Of a DNA stretch of 64,000 nt, positions 45,333 to 54,104 are shown in pieces. The DNA lies in contig NZ_OBQC01000003.1 in assembly GCF_900220965.1 (NCBI RefSeq), positions 1 through 64,000 of the forward strand, in the 5' to 3' direction. The notes beneath the pieces were generated by a model that made no database searches, had not been told where the DNA came from, and saw nothing but the letters and a program-made list of their open reading frames with translations. The position numbers and the translations under genes were made by a program. Each line of letters begins with the position of its first letter. Position 1 is the first letter of the stretch. This DNA is from Ureibacillus acetophenoni. Its GTDB lineage: Bacteria; Bacillota; Bacilli; Bacillales_A; Planococcaceae.

Positions 45333-46247
45333 ATGAACAATATATCACTTCTGACAACTGAAAAAAGCAATCCGAAGACACATCAAATTGATGAAATGTC
45401 GATAACAGAAATATTAAAAGTGATGAATGAGGAAGATCAAACAATCGCGTTAGCAGTACAACGTGTATTACCAAAAGTTGAAGAAGTTATTAAAAAGGTA
45501 GTAACAGCATTTCAAAATGAAGGTAGATTATTTTATGTTGGAGCTGGTACTAGTGGAAGAATCGGTATACTAGATGCAGTAGAATGTCCTCCGACTTTTA
45601 GTACTTCACCAGATTTAGTGCAAGCACTATTAGCAGGTGGAGAAGATGCAATGTTTCGTGCGGCCGAGGGGGCTGAGGATGATGAAGCACTTGGGGCAAC
45701 CGACTTAAAAAAATTAGCTCCAACTTCTCGTGATGTAGTAATAGGTATTGCTGCAAGTGGAAGAACACCGTATGTAATAGGGGCATTAAAATACGCAAAT
45801 CAATGTGGGTTAACAACTGTTAGTCTTACTAGTAATGAGAATTCAATTTTAAGTGACTACGCTTCAATTCAAATTGAAGTAATCACTGGTCCTGAAATTT
45901 TAACTGGATCTACACGTTTACGAGCTGCAACTGCTCACAAAATGATACTAAACATGATTTCAACCACTTCGATGATTAAAATGGGGAAAGTTTATAAAAA
46001 TTTCATGGTAGATTTAAACGCAAGTAATTATAAGTTAAAAGAACGTGCAAAGAAAATCGTCTGTAGTGCAACAAATGTCGATTACTCAACAGCTGAAGCT
46101 GTATTGGATGAAACAGGTTATAATGTGAAACTTGCAATTGTCATGATTTTAACAAATGAGGATAAAGCTGAAGCTTTAAAACTCATTTCAAAATCAAACG
46201 GGTTTGTACGTCAAGCAACCAAACTTTCGAATCATGAGAGGGGATAA
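45333..46247 (+). CDS. murQ: MurNAc-6-phosphate etherase MurQ (304 aa)
   Basis: SIS-domain protein with the MurQ signature GAGTSGRIGILDAVECPPTF near residue 70, the GGEDAMFRAAEGAED loop near 100, and SGRTPYVIGAL near 150. It cleaves the lactyl ether of MurNAc-6-P to give GlcNAc-6-P and lactate. Length and start (GGAAGGC at -10) match the family. It directly follows namZ and precedes a GNAT gene and the MurR-like regulator. Confidence 0.95.
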   Translation: MNNISLLTTEKSNPKTHQIDEMSITEILKVMNEEDQTIALAVQRVLPKVEEVIKKVVTAFQNEGRLFYVGAGTSGRIGILDAVECPPTFSTSPDLVQALLAGGEDAMFRAAEGAEDDEALGATDLKKLAPTSRDVVIGIAASGRTPYVIGALKYANQCGLTTVSLTSNENSILSDYASIQIEVITGPEILTGSTRLRAATAHKMILNMISTTSMIKMGKVYKNFMVDLNASNYKLKERAKKIVCSATNVDYSTAEAVLDETGYNVKLAIVMILTNEDKAEALKLISKSNGFVRQATKLSNHERG

Positions 46248-46252
46248 GGAAC

Positions 46253-47203
46253 ATGTTACGTACATTTAAAAATGGGGATGAATTAGCAATTGTTCAATTA
46301 TGGAATGAAGTATTGGTGCATGATCCGATAAATGCAAACCGATTCCGAAACCAAATATTGTTAGATGCTAACTTTGATCCAAAGGGACTTATTGTTTCAG
46401 TGGAAGAAGGGGAAATCGTAGGAGCTGTGTTAGCCATTACAAGAAAACTTCCAATGGAAGGAACAAATTTAGAAAGTGACACAGGTTGGATTACATTTTT
46501 CATGGTTCATCCACAATACGAACGTGCAAATATTGGTCATCAGCTTTTAGAAAGGGCATGTGACTATATAAAAAATGAAGGAGCAGAAAAAGTGTTCTTC
46601 TCATCATATGCACCGAATTATTTCGTACCAGGCATTGATGAAGAACGCTATCCAAAAGGATATGCTTTCTTAGAAAAAGAAGGATTTAAAAGGCTTTATT
46701 CCCCTGTTGCGATGCATCGTGCATTAATAGATTACGTATATCCAGAACAAATTAAAAAGCTTAAAAAGTTAAGAGAATCTGAAGGATATTCGTTCGGTAA
46801 AGTACAGGATGGAGATTTGTATGAACTTATACAATTTGCCAATGTGCATTTTAATGCTGATTGGGGAAGAGCTATTCGTGAAGGGATATTAATGGGAATG
46901 GATCCTTCGCGAATTCTAGTCGCAAAAAAACAAGATGTTGTCGTTGGATTTGCATTATATGGTGGATATGAAGGAATTCGTGAAAGATTTGGTCCTTTCG
47001 GAGTTGATGAACGCGAACAAGGGAAGGGATTAGGTAAAATATTATTACACGATACGTTACATGAAATGAGAAAGCTGTCTTTACAAGGTGCTTGGTTCTT
47101 ATGGACAAGTGAAACGAGTTCAGCAGGACATCTGTATTTAAAGAATGGATTTAAAACTTATCGAAAGTTTCATGTGATGGTAAAGGAATTAGCAAATAAT
47201 TGA
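46253..47203 (+). CDS. Second tandem GNAT acetyltransferase (316 aa)
   Basis: Two GNAT domains: the first with MVHPQYERANIGHQLLERA near residue 84, the second with FGVDEREQGKGLGKILLHDT near 250. It has the same two-domain plan and length as the gene at 35222, so the two are probably old paralogues. Only 5 nt separate it from murQ. Substrate unknown; co-occurrence with muropeptide recycling suggests acetylation of an amino sugar or peptide. Confidence 0.75.
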   Translation: MLRTFKNGDELAIVQLWNEVLVHDPINANRFRNQILLDANFDPKGLIVSVEEGEIVGAVLAITRKLPMEGTNLESDTGWITFFMVHPQYERANIGHQLLERACDYIKNEGAEKVFFSSYAPNYFVPGIDEERYPKGYAFLEKEGFKRLYSPVAMHRALIDYVYPEQIKKLKKLRESEGYSFGKVQDGDLYELIQFANVHFNADWGRAIREGILMGMDPSRILVAKKQDVVVGFALYGGYEGIRERFGPFGVDEREQGKGLGKILLHDTLHEMRKLSLQGAWFLWTSETSSAGHLYLKNGFKTYRKFHVMVKELANN

Positions 47204-47227
47204 TTTAAGTATTGAAAGGTTGATTTT

Positions 47228-48106
47228 ATGGCGATATCAAAAGGTGGTTTAATTTTACTAAAAGAAATGAGGGAACAACTTCCTCCATCTGAACAAAAAA
47301 TAGCAGATTATATTTTATCACAGCCAGAAAAAGTTGCGACGATGACAGTTTCTGAATTAGGTGAACAGAGTCATACAAGTGGAGCTGCAGTTACACGATT
47401 GTGCAAATCCTTGAATTTAAAAGGTTTTCAAGAGTTAAAACTGCGAATCATTGGAGACTTAGGCCGTAAAATTGAATTGACCAACCGGGATATCAAGCCT
47501 AATGAACCTGTTTCTATTACGATTCAAAAAGTAACTGACTTAGCTGTACAAACTTTACGTGAAACAGCTGAGTTAATAGATAGTAAGCAATTAGAACTGG
47601 CCGTAGATGCTATTGTAAAGGCGAAAAATATTCACTTCTTTGGTGTAGGTGCATCTGGCATTTCTGCAATAGATGCCCAACAGAAGTTTTTAAGAATTAA
47701 CAAGCCATCTACTGCCAGTACTGATTTACATATGGGAGCAACGATAGTCGCAAATGCAACAAAGGATGATGTTGTTTTTGGTATTTCATTTTCAGGTAGT
47801 ACATTTGAGGTTGAAAAAATTATTGAATTAGCAAATGAAAAAGGCGCAAAAACAATTAGCTTAACAAAATATGGTCAAACACCTATTTCTCAGCTTTCTT
47901 CAATTCAGTTGCACACTTCTCCAAACAGAGAAGCGAACTTTCGGAGTGGGGCAACATCATCAAGACTTGCTCAGCTACATGTGATGGATATTTTATTTAT
48001 GTCTGTTGCTTCTAAACAATACGAAACGACAATCCAATATTTAGATGTGACTAGAGAAGCTATTGAATCCTTTCAAAACCAACAAAATCAGAAGCGAAAG
48101 AATTAG
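47228..48106 (+). CDS. murR: MurR-like RpiR-family transcriptional regulator (292 aa)
   Basis: N-terminal HTH_6 domain (PSEQKIADYILSQPEKVATM, then ELGEQSHTSGAAVTRLCKSL), C-terminal SIS sugar-phosphate domain (HFFGVGASGISAIDAQQKFL near residue 138, SFSGSTFEVEKIIELA near 190). In B. subtilis and E. coli MurR senses MurNAc-6-P and controls the mur genes. Candidate targets here are the palindrome at 34204-34218 and the anmK promoter. Confidence 0.8.
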   Translation: MAISKGGLILLKEMREQLPPSEQKIADYILSQPEKVATMTVSELGEQSHTSGAAVTRLCKSLNLKGFQELKLRIIGDLGRKIELTNRDIKPNEPVSITIQKVTDLAVQTLRETAELIDSKQLELAVDAIVKAKNIHFFGVGASGISAIDAQQKFLRINKPSTASTDLHMGATIVANATKDDVVFGISFSGSTFEVEKIIELANEKGAKTISLTKYGQTPISQLSSIQLHTSPNREANFRSGATSSRLAQLHVMDILFMSVASKQYETTIQYLDVTREAIESFQNQQNQKRKN

Positions 48107-48124
48107 ACCATTAAGAAGGTGAAC

Positions 48125-49288
48125 ATGTTGGGAAATAAATTAATAAGAAATCTTCGAATTTGTTTAGAAGATGGTTCTGTTATTCGTGGGGAAATGTTTA
48201 TTGAAAATGGAAAAATCTCTCGTATTTCACAAACTCCAATTGAAAACTATGATGGAGAAGAATTTGATGGCAAAGGAAACTTAGCATTGCCAGGATTTAT
48301 TGATCAACATATTCACGGTGCAATTGGAGCAGATTTTATGGATGGTGAATATCAAGCAACTGAAAGAATTGTTCACTATTTACCCAGCGAAGGAACGACT
48401 TCTTTTCTAGCAACAACTATGACACACTCACAAGAAAATATTCAGAATGCAATTAACGTGAATAAGCAGTTTACAGGAAATCGAAGTATTAAAGGGGCGG
48501 AGATGCTCGGCCTTCATTTAGAAGGACCATTTATCCATCCTGAACAAGCTGGAGCGCAGCCTTTGCAATATATTCGTAAACCTTCAATAGATATGGTTAA
48601 AGAATGGTTCGGTGCTCGGCTTGATGGGTTGAAAATCGTAACTCTAGCTCCTGAGCTAGATTCAAACTTTGAAATGATAGACTTTTTAAACAATAATCAC
48701 GTTGTATCATCTGCTGGTCATACAATAGCGAGTTTTGAAGTTATTCAATCAGCACATCAACATGGGTTAAATAATTTAACTCATTTTACAAATGCAATGA
48801 CAGGTATACACCATCGGGAAATAGGTGTTGTAGGAGCAGGTTTTATGAACAATAACCTATTTTGTGAAGTGATTGCAGATGGAGTTCATTTATCAGCGAT
48901 GATGTTAAAAATGATTGGGAAATTTATTGGAGCTGATCGCATCATTTTAATTACAGATTCGATGCGAGCAAAAGGATTACCAGATGGAACCTATACATTA
49001 GCTGATCAGGATGTAACGGTCGTAGGACAAAAAGCAACTCTACGAAATGGTACCTTAGCTGGTAGTGTACTACGCATGATTGATGGTGTGAAGTTAATGA
49101 AGGAGCTCTGTGATCTTTCTATTCATGATATTCAAAAAATTAGTTCTATGAATGCAGCGAAACAACTAGGTGTTTTTGATAGAAAAGGTAGTTTAAGAGT
49201 AGGAAAAGATGCAGATTTCATATTGCTCAATGAAGACTTTGAAATACAACATACATTTTGTCTAGGAGAATTAAGTTTTTCGAAATAA
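48125..49288 (+). CDS. nagA: N-acetylglucosamine-6-phosphate deacetylase NagA (387 aa)
   Basis: Amidohydrolase fold with PGFIDQHIHGAIGADFMDG (metal-binding HxH) near residue 56, HLEGPFIHPEQAGAQ near 129, SAGHT near 196, LTHFTNAMTG near 217 and the catalytic Asp in ILITDSMRA near 277. It converts GlcNAc-6-P to GlcN-6-P and acetate, the step after MurQ. ATG 48125 is used since AAGAAGGTG is its ribosome-binding site. NagB is not in the window. Confidence 0.92.
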   Translation: MLGNKLIRNLRICLEDGSVIRGEMFIENGKISRISQTPIENYDGEEFDGKGNLALPGFIDQHIHGAIGADFMDGEYQATERIVHYLPSEGTTSFLATTMTHSQENIQNAINVNKQFTGNRSIKGAEMLGLHLEGPFIHPEQAGAQPLQYIRKPSIDMVKEWFGARLDGLKIVTLAPELDSNFEMIDFLNNNHVVSSAGHTIASFEVIQSAHQHGLNNLTHFTNAMTGIHHREIGVVGAGFMNNNLFCEVIADGVHLSAMMLKMIGKFIGADRIILITDSMRAKGLPDGTYTLADQDVTVVGQKATLRNGTLAGSVLRMIDGVKLMKELCDLSIHDIQKISSMNAAKQLGVFDRKGSLRVGKDADFILLNEDFEIQHTFCLGELSFSK

Positions 49289-49317
49289 AAAGAGAATAAT
49301 AGATTGGAGGAGTAACG

Positions 49318-50415
49318 ATGGCAGAATTAAAATTAGTAAACCTTACAAAAGAATATGATAAGGGAGCTGTCGCAGTTAAAGATTTTAACTTGCATATTTT
49401 AGATAAAGAATTCATTGTATTTGTTGGTCCTTCAGGATGCGGAAAAACAACTACTTTACGAATGATAGCAGGGTTAGAGGACATTACAGATGGCGTACTG
49501 GAAATCGACGGTAAAAAAATGAATGAAGTAGCACCTAAAAATCGGGATATTGCGATGGTATTCCAAAACTACGCATTGTATCCTCACAAGACAGTTTATG
49601 AAAACATGGCTTTTAGTTTACAAATGAGAAAAGTACCTAAAAAGGAAATACAAGAAAAAGTGAATGAAGCCGCAAAAATATTAGGTTTGGAAGAATATTT
49701 AAAACGTAAACCAAAAGCATTATCAGGTGGTCAACGTCAACGTGTTGCACTTGGCAGGGCCATTGTTCGTGATGCAAAAATATTTTTAATGGATGAACCG
49801 TTATCAAATTTAGATGCAAAATTACGTGTGCAAATGCGTGCAGAAATCCAAAAACTACATCGTAGGTTAGGAACAACAACTATTTATGTAACCCATGATC
49901 AAACAGAAGCGATGACAATGGCAACTCGATTAGTTGTCATGAAAGATGGTGTAATACAACAAGTTGGTACTCCTAAAGATGTTTACGATTATCCAAACAA
50001 TGTGTTTGTAGGTGGCTTTATTGGTTCTCCGGCTATGAACTTTTTCAAAGGAAAGCTTAATGAAACAGAATTTGTTTTAGGAGACATTAGAATTCAAATT
50101 CCTGAAAATAAACTTACGTTATTACAAGAAAAAAGATATATTGGAAAAGAAATTATTCTCGGTATTCGTCCGGAAAATATTTATTCGAAATTTGAAGATA
50201 TCGCGAACCATAAAGGGTCAACTGTTACAGCACAAATTGAAGTGGCTGAGCTAATGGGAGCGGAAACATACTTATATACCAATTTGAACGGTACGGATTT
50301 TATTGCAAGAATAGATGTGGATTCATCAGTAAAACCTTTAGATACTATACAATTAGCATTTGATATGGAAAAAGCACATTTCTTTGATGCGAATTCAGAA
50401 AATCGAATTTTTTAA
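49318..50415 (+). CDS. MsmX/UgpC-type ABC transporter ATPase (365 aa)
   Basis: Walker A GPSGCGKTT near residue 38, signature LSGGQRQRVALGRAIVRDAK near 135, Walker B FLMDEPLSNLDAKLR near 156, then the C-terminal OB-type regulatory domain (GIRPENIY near 281). It powers the importer encoded at 40807-44157. ATPases of this class (MsmX) often serve several sugar importers, but this copy is in the operon, which is unusual for Bacillus relatives. It is the last gene before a strong terminator. Confidence 0.88.
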   Translation: MAELKLVNLTKEYDKGAVAVKDFNLHILDKEFIVFVGPSGCGKTTTLRMIAGLEDITDGVLEIDGKKMNEVAPKNRDIAMVFQNYALYPHKTVYENMAFSLQMRKVPKKEIQEKVNEAAKILGLEEYLKRKPKALSGGQRQRVALGRAIVRDAKIFLMDEPLSNLDAKLRVQMRAEIQKLHRRLGTTTIYVTHDQTEAMTMATRLVVMKDGVIQQVGTPKDVYDYPNNVFVGGFIGSPAMNFFKGKLNETEFVLGDIRIQIPENKLTLLQEKRYIGKEIILGIRPENIYSKFEDIANHKGSTVTAQIEVAELMGAETYLYTNLNGTDFIARIDVDSSVKPLDTIQLAFDMEKAHFFDANSENRIF

Positions 50416-50420
50416 TGTAA

Positions 50421-50450
50421 AAAACCTGGCACATAATGCCAGGTTTTCTT
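50421..50450 (+). terminator. Terminator of the MurNAc recycling operon
   Basis: A perfect 11-bp stem AAAACCTGGCA (50421-50431) with TGCCAGGTTTT (50437-50447) and T-rich tail, right after the ATPase stop. Confidence 0.88.
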
Positions 50451-50477
50451 CTCTAATTACATTCTTAAAATACAGTT

Positions 50478-50594
50478 TTATTTTTGGTCGAAATAATTCC
50501 CAAATGCATGGAAAATTTCTATACCTTGATATGTTAAAAGTGAAATAGAAGTCACTGAGAACATAGCCATTACAATTAATCGAATCCACATCAT
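50478..50594 (-). CDS. Small single-pass membrane protein (38 aa)
   Basis: Two ATG codons (50594, 50591) follow a strong AAAGGAGG. The product begins MMWIRLIVMAMFSVTSISLL, one clear membrane helix, then a short amphipathic tail ending in FDQK. It is convergent with the recycling operon and lies 29 nt downstream of another small membrane protein gene. No known family. Confidence 0.55.
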   Translation of the reverse strand: MMWIRLIVMAMFSVTSISLLTYQGIEIFHAFGNYFDQK

Positions 50595-50623
50595 TTTTAT
50601 TTTCCTCCTTTGAATTTAAGTTT

Positions 50624-50923
50624 TTATTCAAAAGAGTTGATTAAATAATTTGATTGATAAAATATTGTTGTAATTAACATTAGCCTTCTAGTAAATATCG
50701 AAAACAAGGAAAACAATCTAATAGAACTAGTAATAATTAAGGTAATTGTAACTAATGCAATTGTCGCGTTAATATCATTTCCGTTATCATCAAGTGGATA
50801 TTCGGAAATTTGGTCATCAATAAGACTAATTTCTTGAAGGTTTATTGCTTGAGGATTTTCGAATATTAAATAAAAGAAGCTAATTATTATAACCAAAATA
50901 GAGAGGGTCAAGTATTTATTCAT
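50624..50923 (-). CDS. Small membrane protein with two hydrophobic segments (99 aa)
   Basis: The N-terminal hydrophobic segment (residues ~5-24) and a second one (~55-90) flank an acidic loop (ISLIDDQISEYPLDDNGND). The ribosome-binding site is AAGGAGGAG. It lies downstream of cdaS on the same strand, so it may be a sporulation membrane protein. Family not recognised. Confidence 0.5.
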   Translation of the reverse strand: MNKYLTLSILVIIISFFYLIFENPQAINLQEISLIDDQISEYPLDDNGNDINATIALVTITLIITSSIRLFSLFSIFTRRLMLITTIFYQSNYLINSFE

Positions 50924-51010
50924 TACACTTTACTCCTCCTTAGAATTTAGAAGAATATTATATCAATAATTGTTGGGATTTGTAAAGGTTCTAATTTTTA
51001 TTGTGATCTA

Positions 51011-51628
51011 TTAATTAAAAATTCCTCCACTAATTGGGTATAACTTTCCAGCTAAAGCAAAAGAAGCTCTTCCGGTTTCTTCAGATACGACTAGTACGAG
51101 GGCATCGGTTAATTCCGATAAACCAATTGCAGCTCTATGTCTTGTACCTAATTTTTTTCCTCCAGAATCTTGTTTTGACACAGGAAGTACATTAGCCGCA
51201 GAAATAATTGTATCTTCTTTTATTAAAACAGCACCGTCATGAAGCCTACCACCTGGATAGAAAATTGATTCTAATAATGCACTTGAAACGTAGCCACCGA
51301 TAGGTATTCCAGAATGTAAGTAAGGTTCCAAAGAATCATTACGCTCTACTGCAATTAATGCACCTTGTCTAAGTTCTGAAAAGTGCTGGATTGCAGTTGA
51401 TATTTCCTGATAAGAGGAAGTGTAAGGAGATAAATAATTATTTAAGTAAAATAATGCGGCTGTTTTTTGTAATGTACTTAATTTACTTTGAATTTGTTCA
51501 AACTCGGTTAAGATACAGTCATCATTGCAATCAAACTTACTTAACATATCCTGAATTTCTGCAGAAACTTTAATTAAGTGCGTTTTTAAATGTTGCTTAA
51601 TTGGTTCATTTATTGTCGAACCCATCAT
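51011..51628 (-). CDS. cdaS: Sporulation-type diadenylate cyclase CdaS (205 aa)
   Basis: ATG 51628 with GGAAGTG upstream gives 205 residues, matching B. subtilis CdaS (207 aa); the longer frame to 51739 lacks support. An N-terminal helical regulatory region (~1-75) precedes the DAC domain with LHDGAVLI (DGA motif) and GTRHRAAIGLSE (RHR motif), both required for c-di-AMP synthesis. CdaS acts in the forespore and supports germination. No membrane helix is present, unlike CdaA. It follows the GPR-repeat gene and its terminator. Confidence 0.9.
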   Translation of the reverse strand: MMGSTINEPIKQHLKTHLIKVSAEIQDMLSKFDCNDDCILTEFEQIQSKLSTLQKTAALFYLNNYLSPYTSSYQEISTAIQHFSELRQGALIAVERNDSLEPYLHSGIPIGGYVSSALLESIFYPGGRLHDGAVLIKEDTIISAANVLPVSKQDSGGKKLGTRHRAAIGLSELTDALVLVVSEETGRASFALAGKLYPISGGIFN

Positions 51629-51698
51629 TGTTTCACTTCCTAACATTTGATTTTTAAAATTTGAACAAGCGTATGCATCTTGTTTATGTAAAGAATAA

Positions 51699-51732
51699 GG
51701 CGTGAGTAGGGGAGTTGTCCCTACATCACGCC
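51699..51732 (-). terminator. Terminator between the GPR-repeat gene and cdaS
   Basis: On the minus strand, GGCGTGATGTAGGG pairs with CCCTACTCACGCC (51699-51732 in window) with one bulge, followed by TTATTCTTT. Transcription of cdaS therefore probably has its own start. Confidence 0.7.
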
Positions 51733-51744
51733 GTTCCAAATTAT

Positions 51745-52707
51745 TTATTTTTGTTTAGGCATGAATTCTTTTGCAATTTCCTGTTGTGATTTTAATTTAG
51801 AATTATTTGTTGAGCTTGAAGATGTCTTATTATTCGAAGAGTTATTTGGTTTAGAATTAGTGGTCATAAACTCATTCGCAAATTCTGTTAGTGCCCCCGT
51901 ATTCGATTTAGATAAAGTATTCATTTTAGAGTTTTTAGCAGCATTAGAATTTGCCGACTTAGAAGAATTTTTATTTAAAGCGTTTGTTTCTGTTAAAAAT
52001 TCATTGGCAAACTCTGTAACCGCATTTGTGTTTGTATTTGATTTTGCGGCTTTACCTTGTGCACCGTTTGTAGAATTTAATGACTTATTGTTGTTCTTAT
52101 TGTTGTTAGCTTGAGTGTTAGAAGTTAGAAATTCATTCGCAAATTCAGTGATGACACTTGAAGTCGTTTTCGATTTTGCAGAATTTCCACTTGAAGCACT
52201 CTTATTTGCCTGTGAATTCGTTGTTAAAAAATCATTGGCAAACTCTGTAAGAGCATTTGTATTATTATTTGACTGCTTAGCATTCATTTGTGCATTATTT
52301 GATTTTCCTGAATTCGATGAGTTTTTATTTGCTTGTGTATTTGCTGATAAAAACTCATTTGCAAATTCCGTCACAGCGTTCGTATTTTTACCTTGACTTG
52401 AAGCATTTGACTTATATGAAGGGTTATTAAAGAATTCATTCGCAATTTCTTCAATAGACACTTTCGGCGTGTTACCTGACGAATTCGAATTAGAATTTGC
52501 CATTCCCGATAATTTGTTCTTCACCGTTTTCGGGATTAAATTAGGAACAAATTCTTTTGCGAATTCCATAATCGATTTAATCTGTTGCCCATTAGAAGAG
52601 GTTGGGGCACTTTTTGGGTAAAATTCTTTCGCAATTTCCTGATGGCTCTTTGGCTTTGCAGAATTTGTACTATTGTTCTTATTTCTCTTATTATCAATGA
52701 TTGACAT
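51745..52707 (-). CDS. Asn/Ser-rich protein with nine GPR-site-like repeats, candidate giant SASP (320 aa)
   Basis: Nine copies of a core E(I/F)A(K/N)(E/D)F are spread along the chain: QEIAKEF, MEFAKEF, EEIANEF, five of the TEFAN(E/D)F(L/M) type and a final QEIAKEF. Between them lie Asn-, Ser-, Lys- and Gln-rich linkers. The core is like the GPR protease cleavage sites of spore proteins (EIASEFG in alpha/beta SASPs, TEFASE in gamma SASPs). The protein has no hydrophobic segment and looks disordered. GGAGATG precedes the start and a candidate sigma-G promoter lies at 52729. I propose a storage protein for germination amino acids. Ordinary gamma SASPs are 60-140 aa with two or three repeats. 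Confidence 0.65.
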   Translation of the reverse strand: MSIIDNKRNKNNSTNSAKPKSHQEIAKEFYPKSAPTSSNGQQIKSIMEFAKEFVPNLIPKTVKNKLSGMANSNSNSSGNTPKVSIEEIANEFFNNPSYKSNASSQGKNTNAVTEFANEFLSANTQANKNSSNSGKSNNAQMNAKQSNNNTNALTEFANDFLTTNSQANKSASSGNSAKSKTTSSVITEFANEFLTSNTQANNNKNNNKSLNSTNGAQGKAAKSNTNTNAVTEFANEFLTETNALNKNSSKSANSNAAKNSKMNTLSKSNTGALTEFANEFMTTNSKPNNSSNNKTSSSSTNNSKLKSQQEIAKEFMPKQK

Positions 52708-52728
52708 TAACTCATCTCCTTTCTATCT

Positions 52729-52758
52729 TAATATGAGTCGAGCAATTCATCTTTATGT
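52729..52758 (-). promoter_or_regulatory. Candidate sigma-G/F promoter of the GPR-repeat gene
   Basis: On the minus strand, ACATA (52754-52758), an 18-bp spacer and CATATTA (52729-52735). The -10 fits the forespore consensus CATnnTA, the -35 matches gnATR except at the G. Confidence 0.4.
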
Positions 52759-52813
52759 TAGAGAACACTCGCCTCCATATCCAAAACAATACAAAAGATA
52801 AAATTCTAATGAT

Positions 52814-52978
52814 TTAATTAGCATCTTTTAAAAATCCTTCCTTCTGTGCACTACTTTGTAATTGATCTTCAGTAATATGGAATTCTTCTGAAGTTTCTTC
52901 TTCATTTTGAATTATTCCATATGATGACATTTCTCCAATCCAAGCTAGGTTTTTTAACATCCGATCAATAAAAGACAT
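52814..52978 (-). CDS. Small hypothetical protein, possibly sporulation-related (54 aa)
   Basis: ATG 52978 with AAGGAG 8 nt upstream; the upstream TTG frame start overlaps that site. The protein opens MSFIDRMLKNLAWIGEMSSYG (amphipathic helix) and ends in an acidic, Gln/Ser-rich tail. No family recognised. It sits between the EcsC gene and the GPR-repeat gene on the same strand. Confidence 0.5.
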   Translation of the reverse strand: MSFIDRMLKNLAWIGEMSSYGIIQNEEETSEEFHITEDQLQSSAQKEGFLKDAN

Positions 52979-53029
52979 ACTAAAGCTCCTTTTCAACTAA
53001 GTATGAGTGGGAAAAGGGAAGCTATACTA

Positions 53030-53060
53030 AAAAGAAGTTTGCCTTATATGTGCAAACTTC
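53030..53060 (-). terminator. Terminator of the EcsC-family gene
   Basis: On the minus strand GAAGTTTGC and GCAAACTTC (53034-53042, 53052-53060) form a 9-bp stem followed by TTTTT. Confidence 0.8.
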
Positions 53061-53070
53061 AAGAAAGTAT

Positions 53071-53901
53071 TTATTCTTCAATTTGTTTTATACTTGCTAA
53101 CTCTAGCTCATGTAGCTTCTCGTATATACGACGTTTTCTGTAAAGCATAATTCCTGCTTCAGATACATCTTTAATCATTCCCTTATTAGCAATTGCACCA
53201 AATAACATTCCAGCAATGGGAATCATTTGAAATAACTTTTTCCAACCAAATTGATCGCGGTATGTAAAGAATACTTCTTGCCAACCTTTTAGCTGTGAAA
53301 TCATATCTTCAGAAGAATTTTTGTTTTCATTCATTGATGCAAGTTCTTTTAAAATTGCTTCTTTACCAACAATGTCTGCAGAAGCAAATTGCATACACTT
53401 TACGATAAAAACACGTTCCTTTTTATCATTAGGATCATATCCATGAATAATTGCAATTTCTTGCAATGTCTTTAACGCAGTACCGAGGACAACTGGTATA
53501 TCTACTACTAAAGTGAAGATACCTCCAAACCCTGTAGATGCCCCTTGAACAGTTGCAAATTTAACACGCTCACCCTGAAGTGCATCACTTACTTTGATCA
53601 TATCTTTCAATGGCATTTTTGCCACATCATCAATCGTTTCAATTTCTAAATTAACCGTTGTTTTTCGTATCTTTTTTATCATTGCTTTTTCGCTTATTAA
53701 ATATCTACCACCTGTTTGGATGTAACTTCCTAACTCATTTACTAAAATACCCATTTTCTCTTGAATGAATTTTGGTGTTACTTTGTCTAATAATTTAAAA
53801 GGTAAGCGGCCAAGTTTTTCCCAAAAGAATAATCCTTTTTGGTCATCTTCCCACGCTTCAATTTCCGTTAAATAATTTTGTAATTCCTCTTTAAGTTCCA
53901 T
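53071..53901 (-). CDS. EcsC-family protein (276 aa)
   Basis: EcsC-family features: an N-terminal amphipathic region (FLFWEKLGRLPFKLLDKVTP), a central GFGGIFTLVVDIPVVLGTALKT near residue 118 that may embed in a membrane, and IHGYDPNDKKERVFIVKCMQ near 140. The family is named after the third gene of the B. subtilis ecs operon, but here there are no ABC genes beside it. The biochemical role of the family is not settled. GGAG is not strong upstream (AGGAGAATT). Monocistronic with its own terminator. Confidence 0.75.
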   Translation of the reverse strand: MELKEELQNYLTEIEAWEDDQKGLFFWEKLGRLPFKLLDKVTPKFIQEKMGILVNELGSYIQTGGRYLISEKAMIKKIRKTTVNLEIETIDDVAKMPLKDMIKVSDALQGERVKFATVQGASTGFGGIFTLVVDIPVVLGTALKTLQEIAIIHGYDPNDKKERVFIVKCMQFASADIVGKEAILKELASMNENKNSSEDMISQLKGWQEVFFTYRDQFGWKKLFQMIPIAGMLFGAIANKGMIKDVSEAGIMLYRKRRIYEKLHELELASIKQIEE

Positions 53902-54104
53902 TTAAAATTCTCCTACCTCATTTAATTCATACTCATAGTACGTTTCTCCAGCACAATAAGTTTCATCTAATTATTTTATACAAAATGTATGCATTTATTT
54001 TTTATATAACTAATTACTATTGAACAATCAGTTAAACGCTTATTTAACAGATACTCATTTAGTAGGACAATGGCGATCAGATGCTCCAACGACAAAAACA
54101 TAGG

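Noticed and set aside
51761..52396. Long plus-strand frames opposite the GPR-repeat gene
   Set aside because: They mirror the repeated Asn/Ser codons of the minus-strand gene, lack ribosome-binding sites and give Phe/Leu-rich nonsense.
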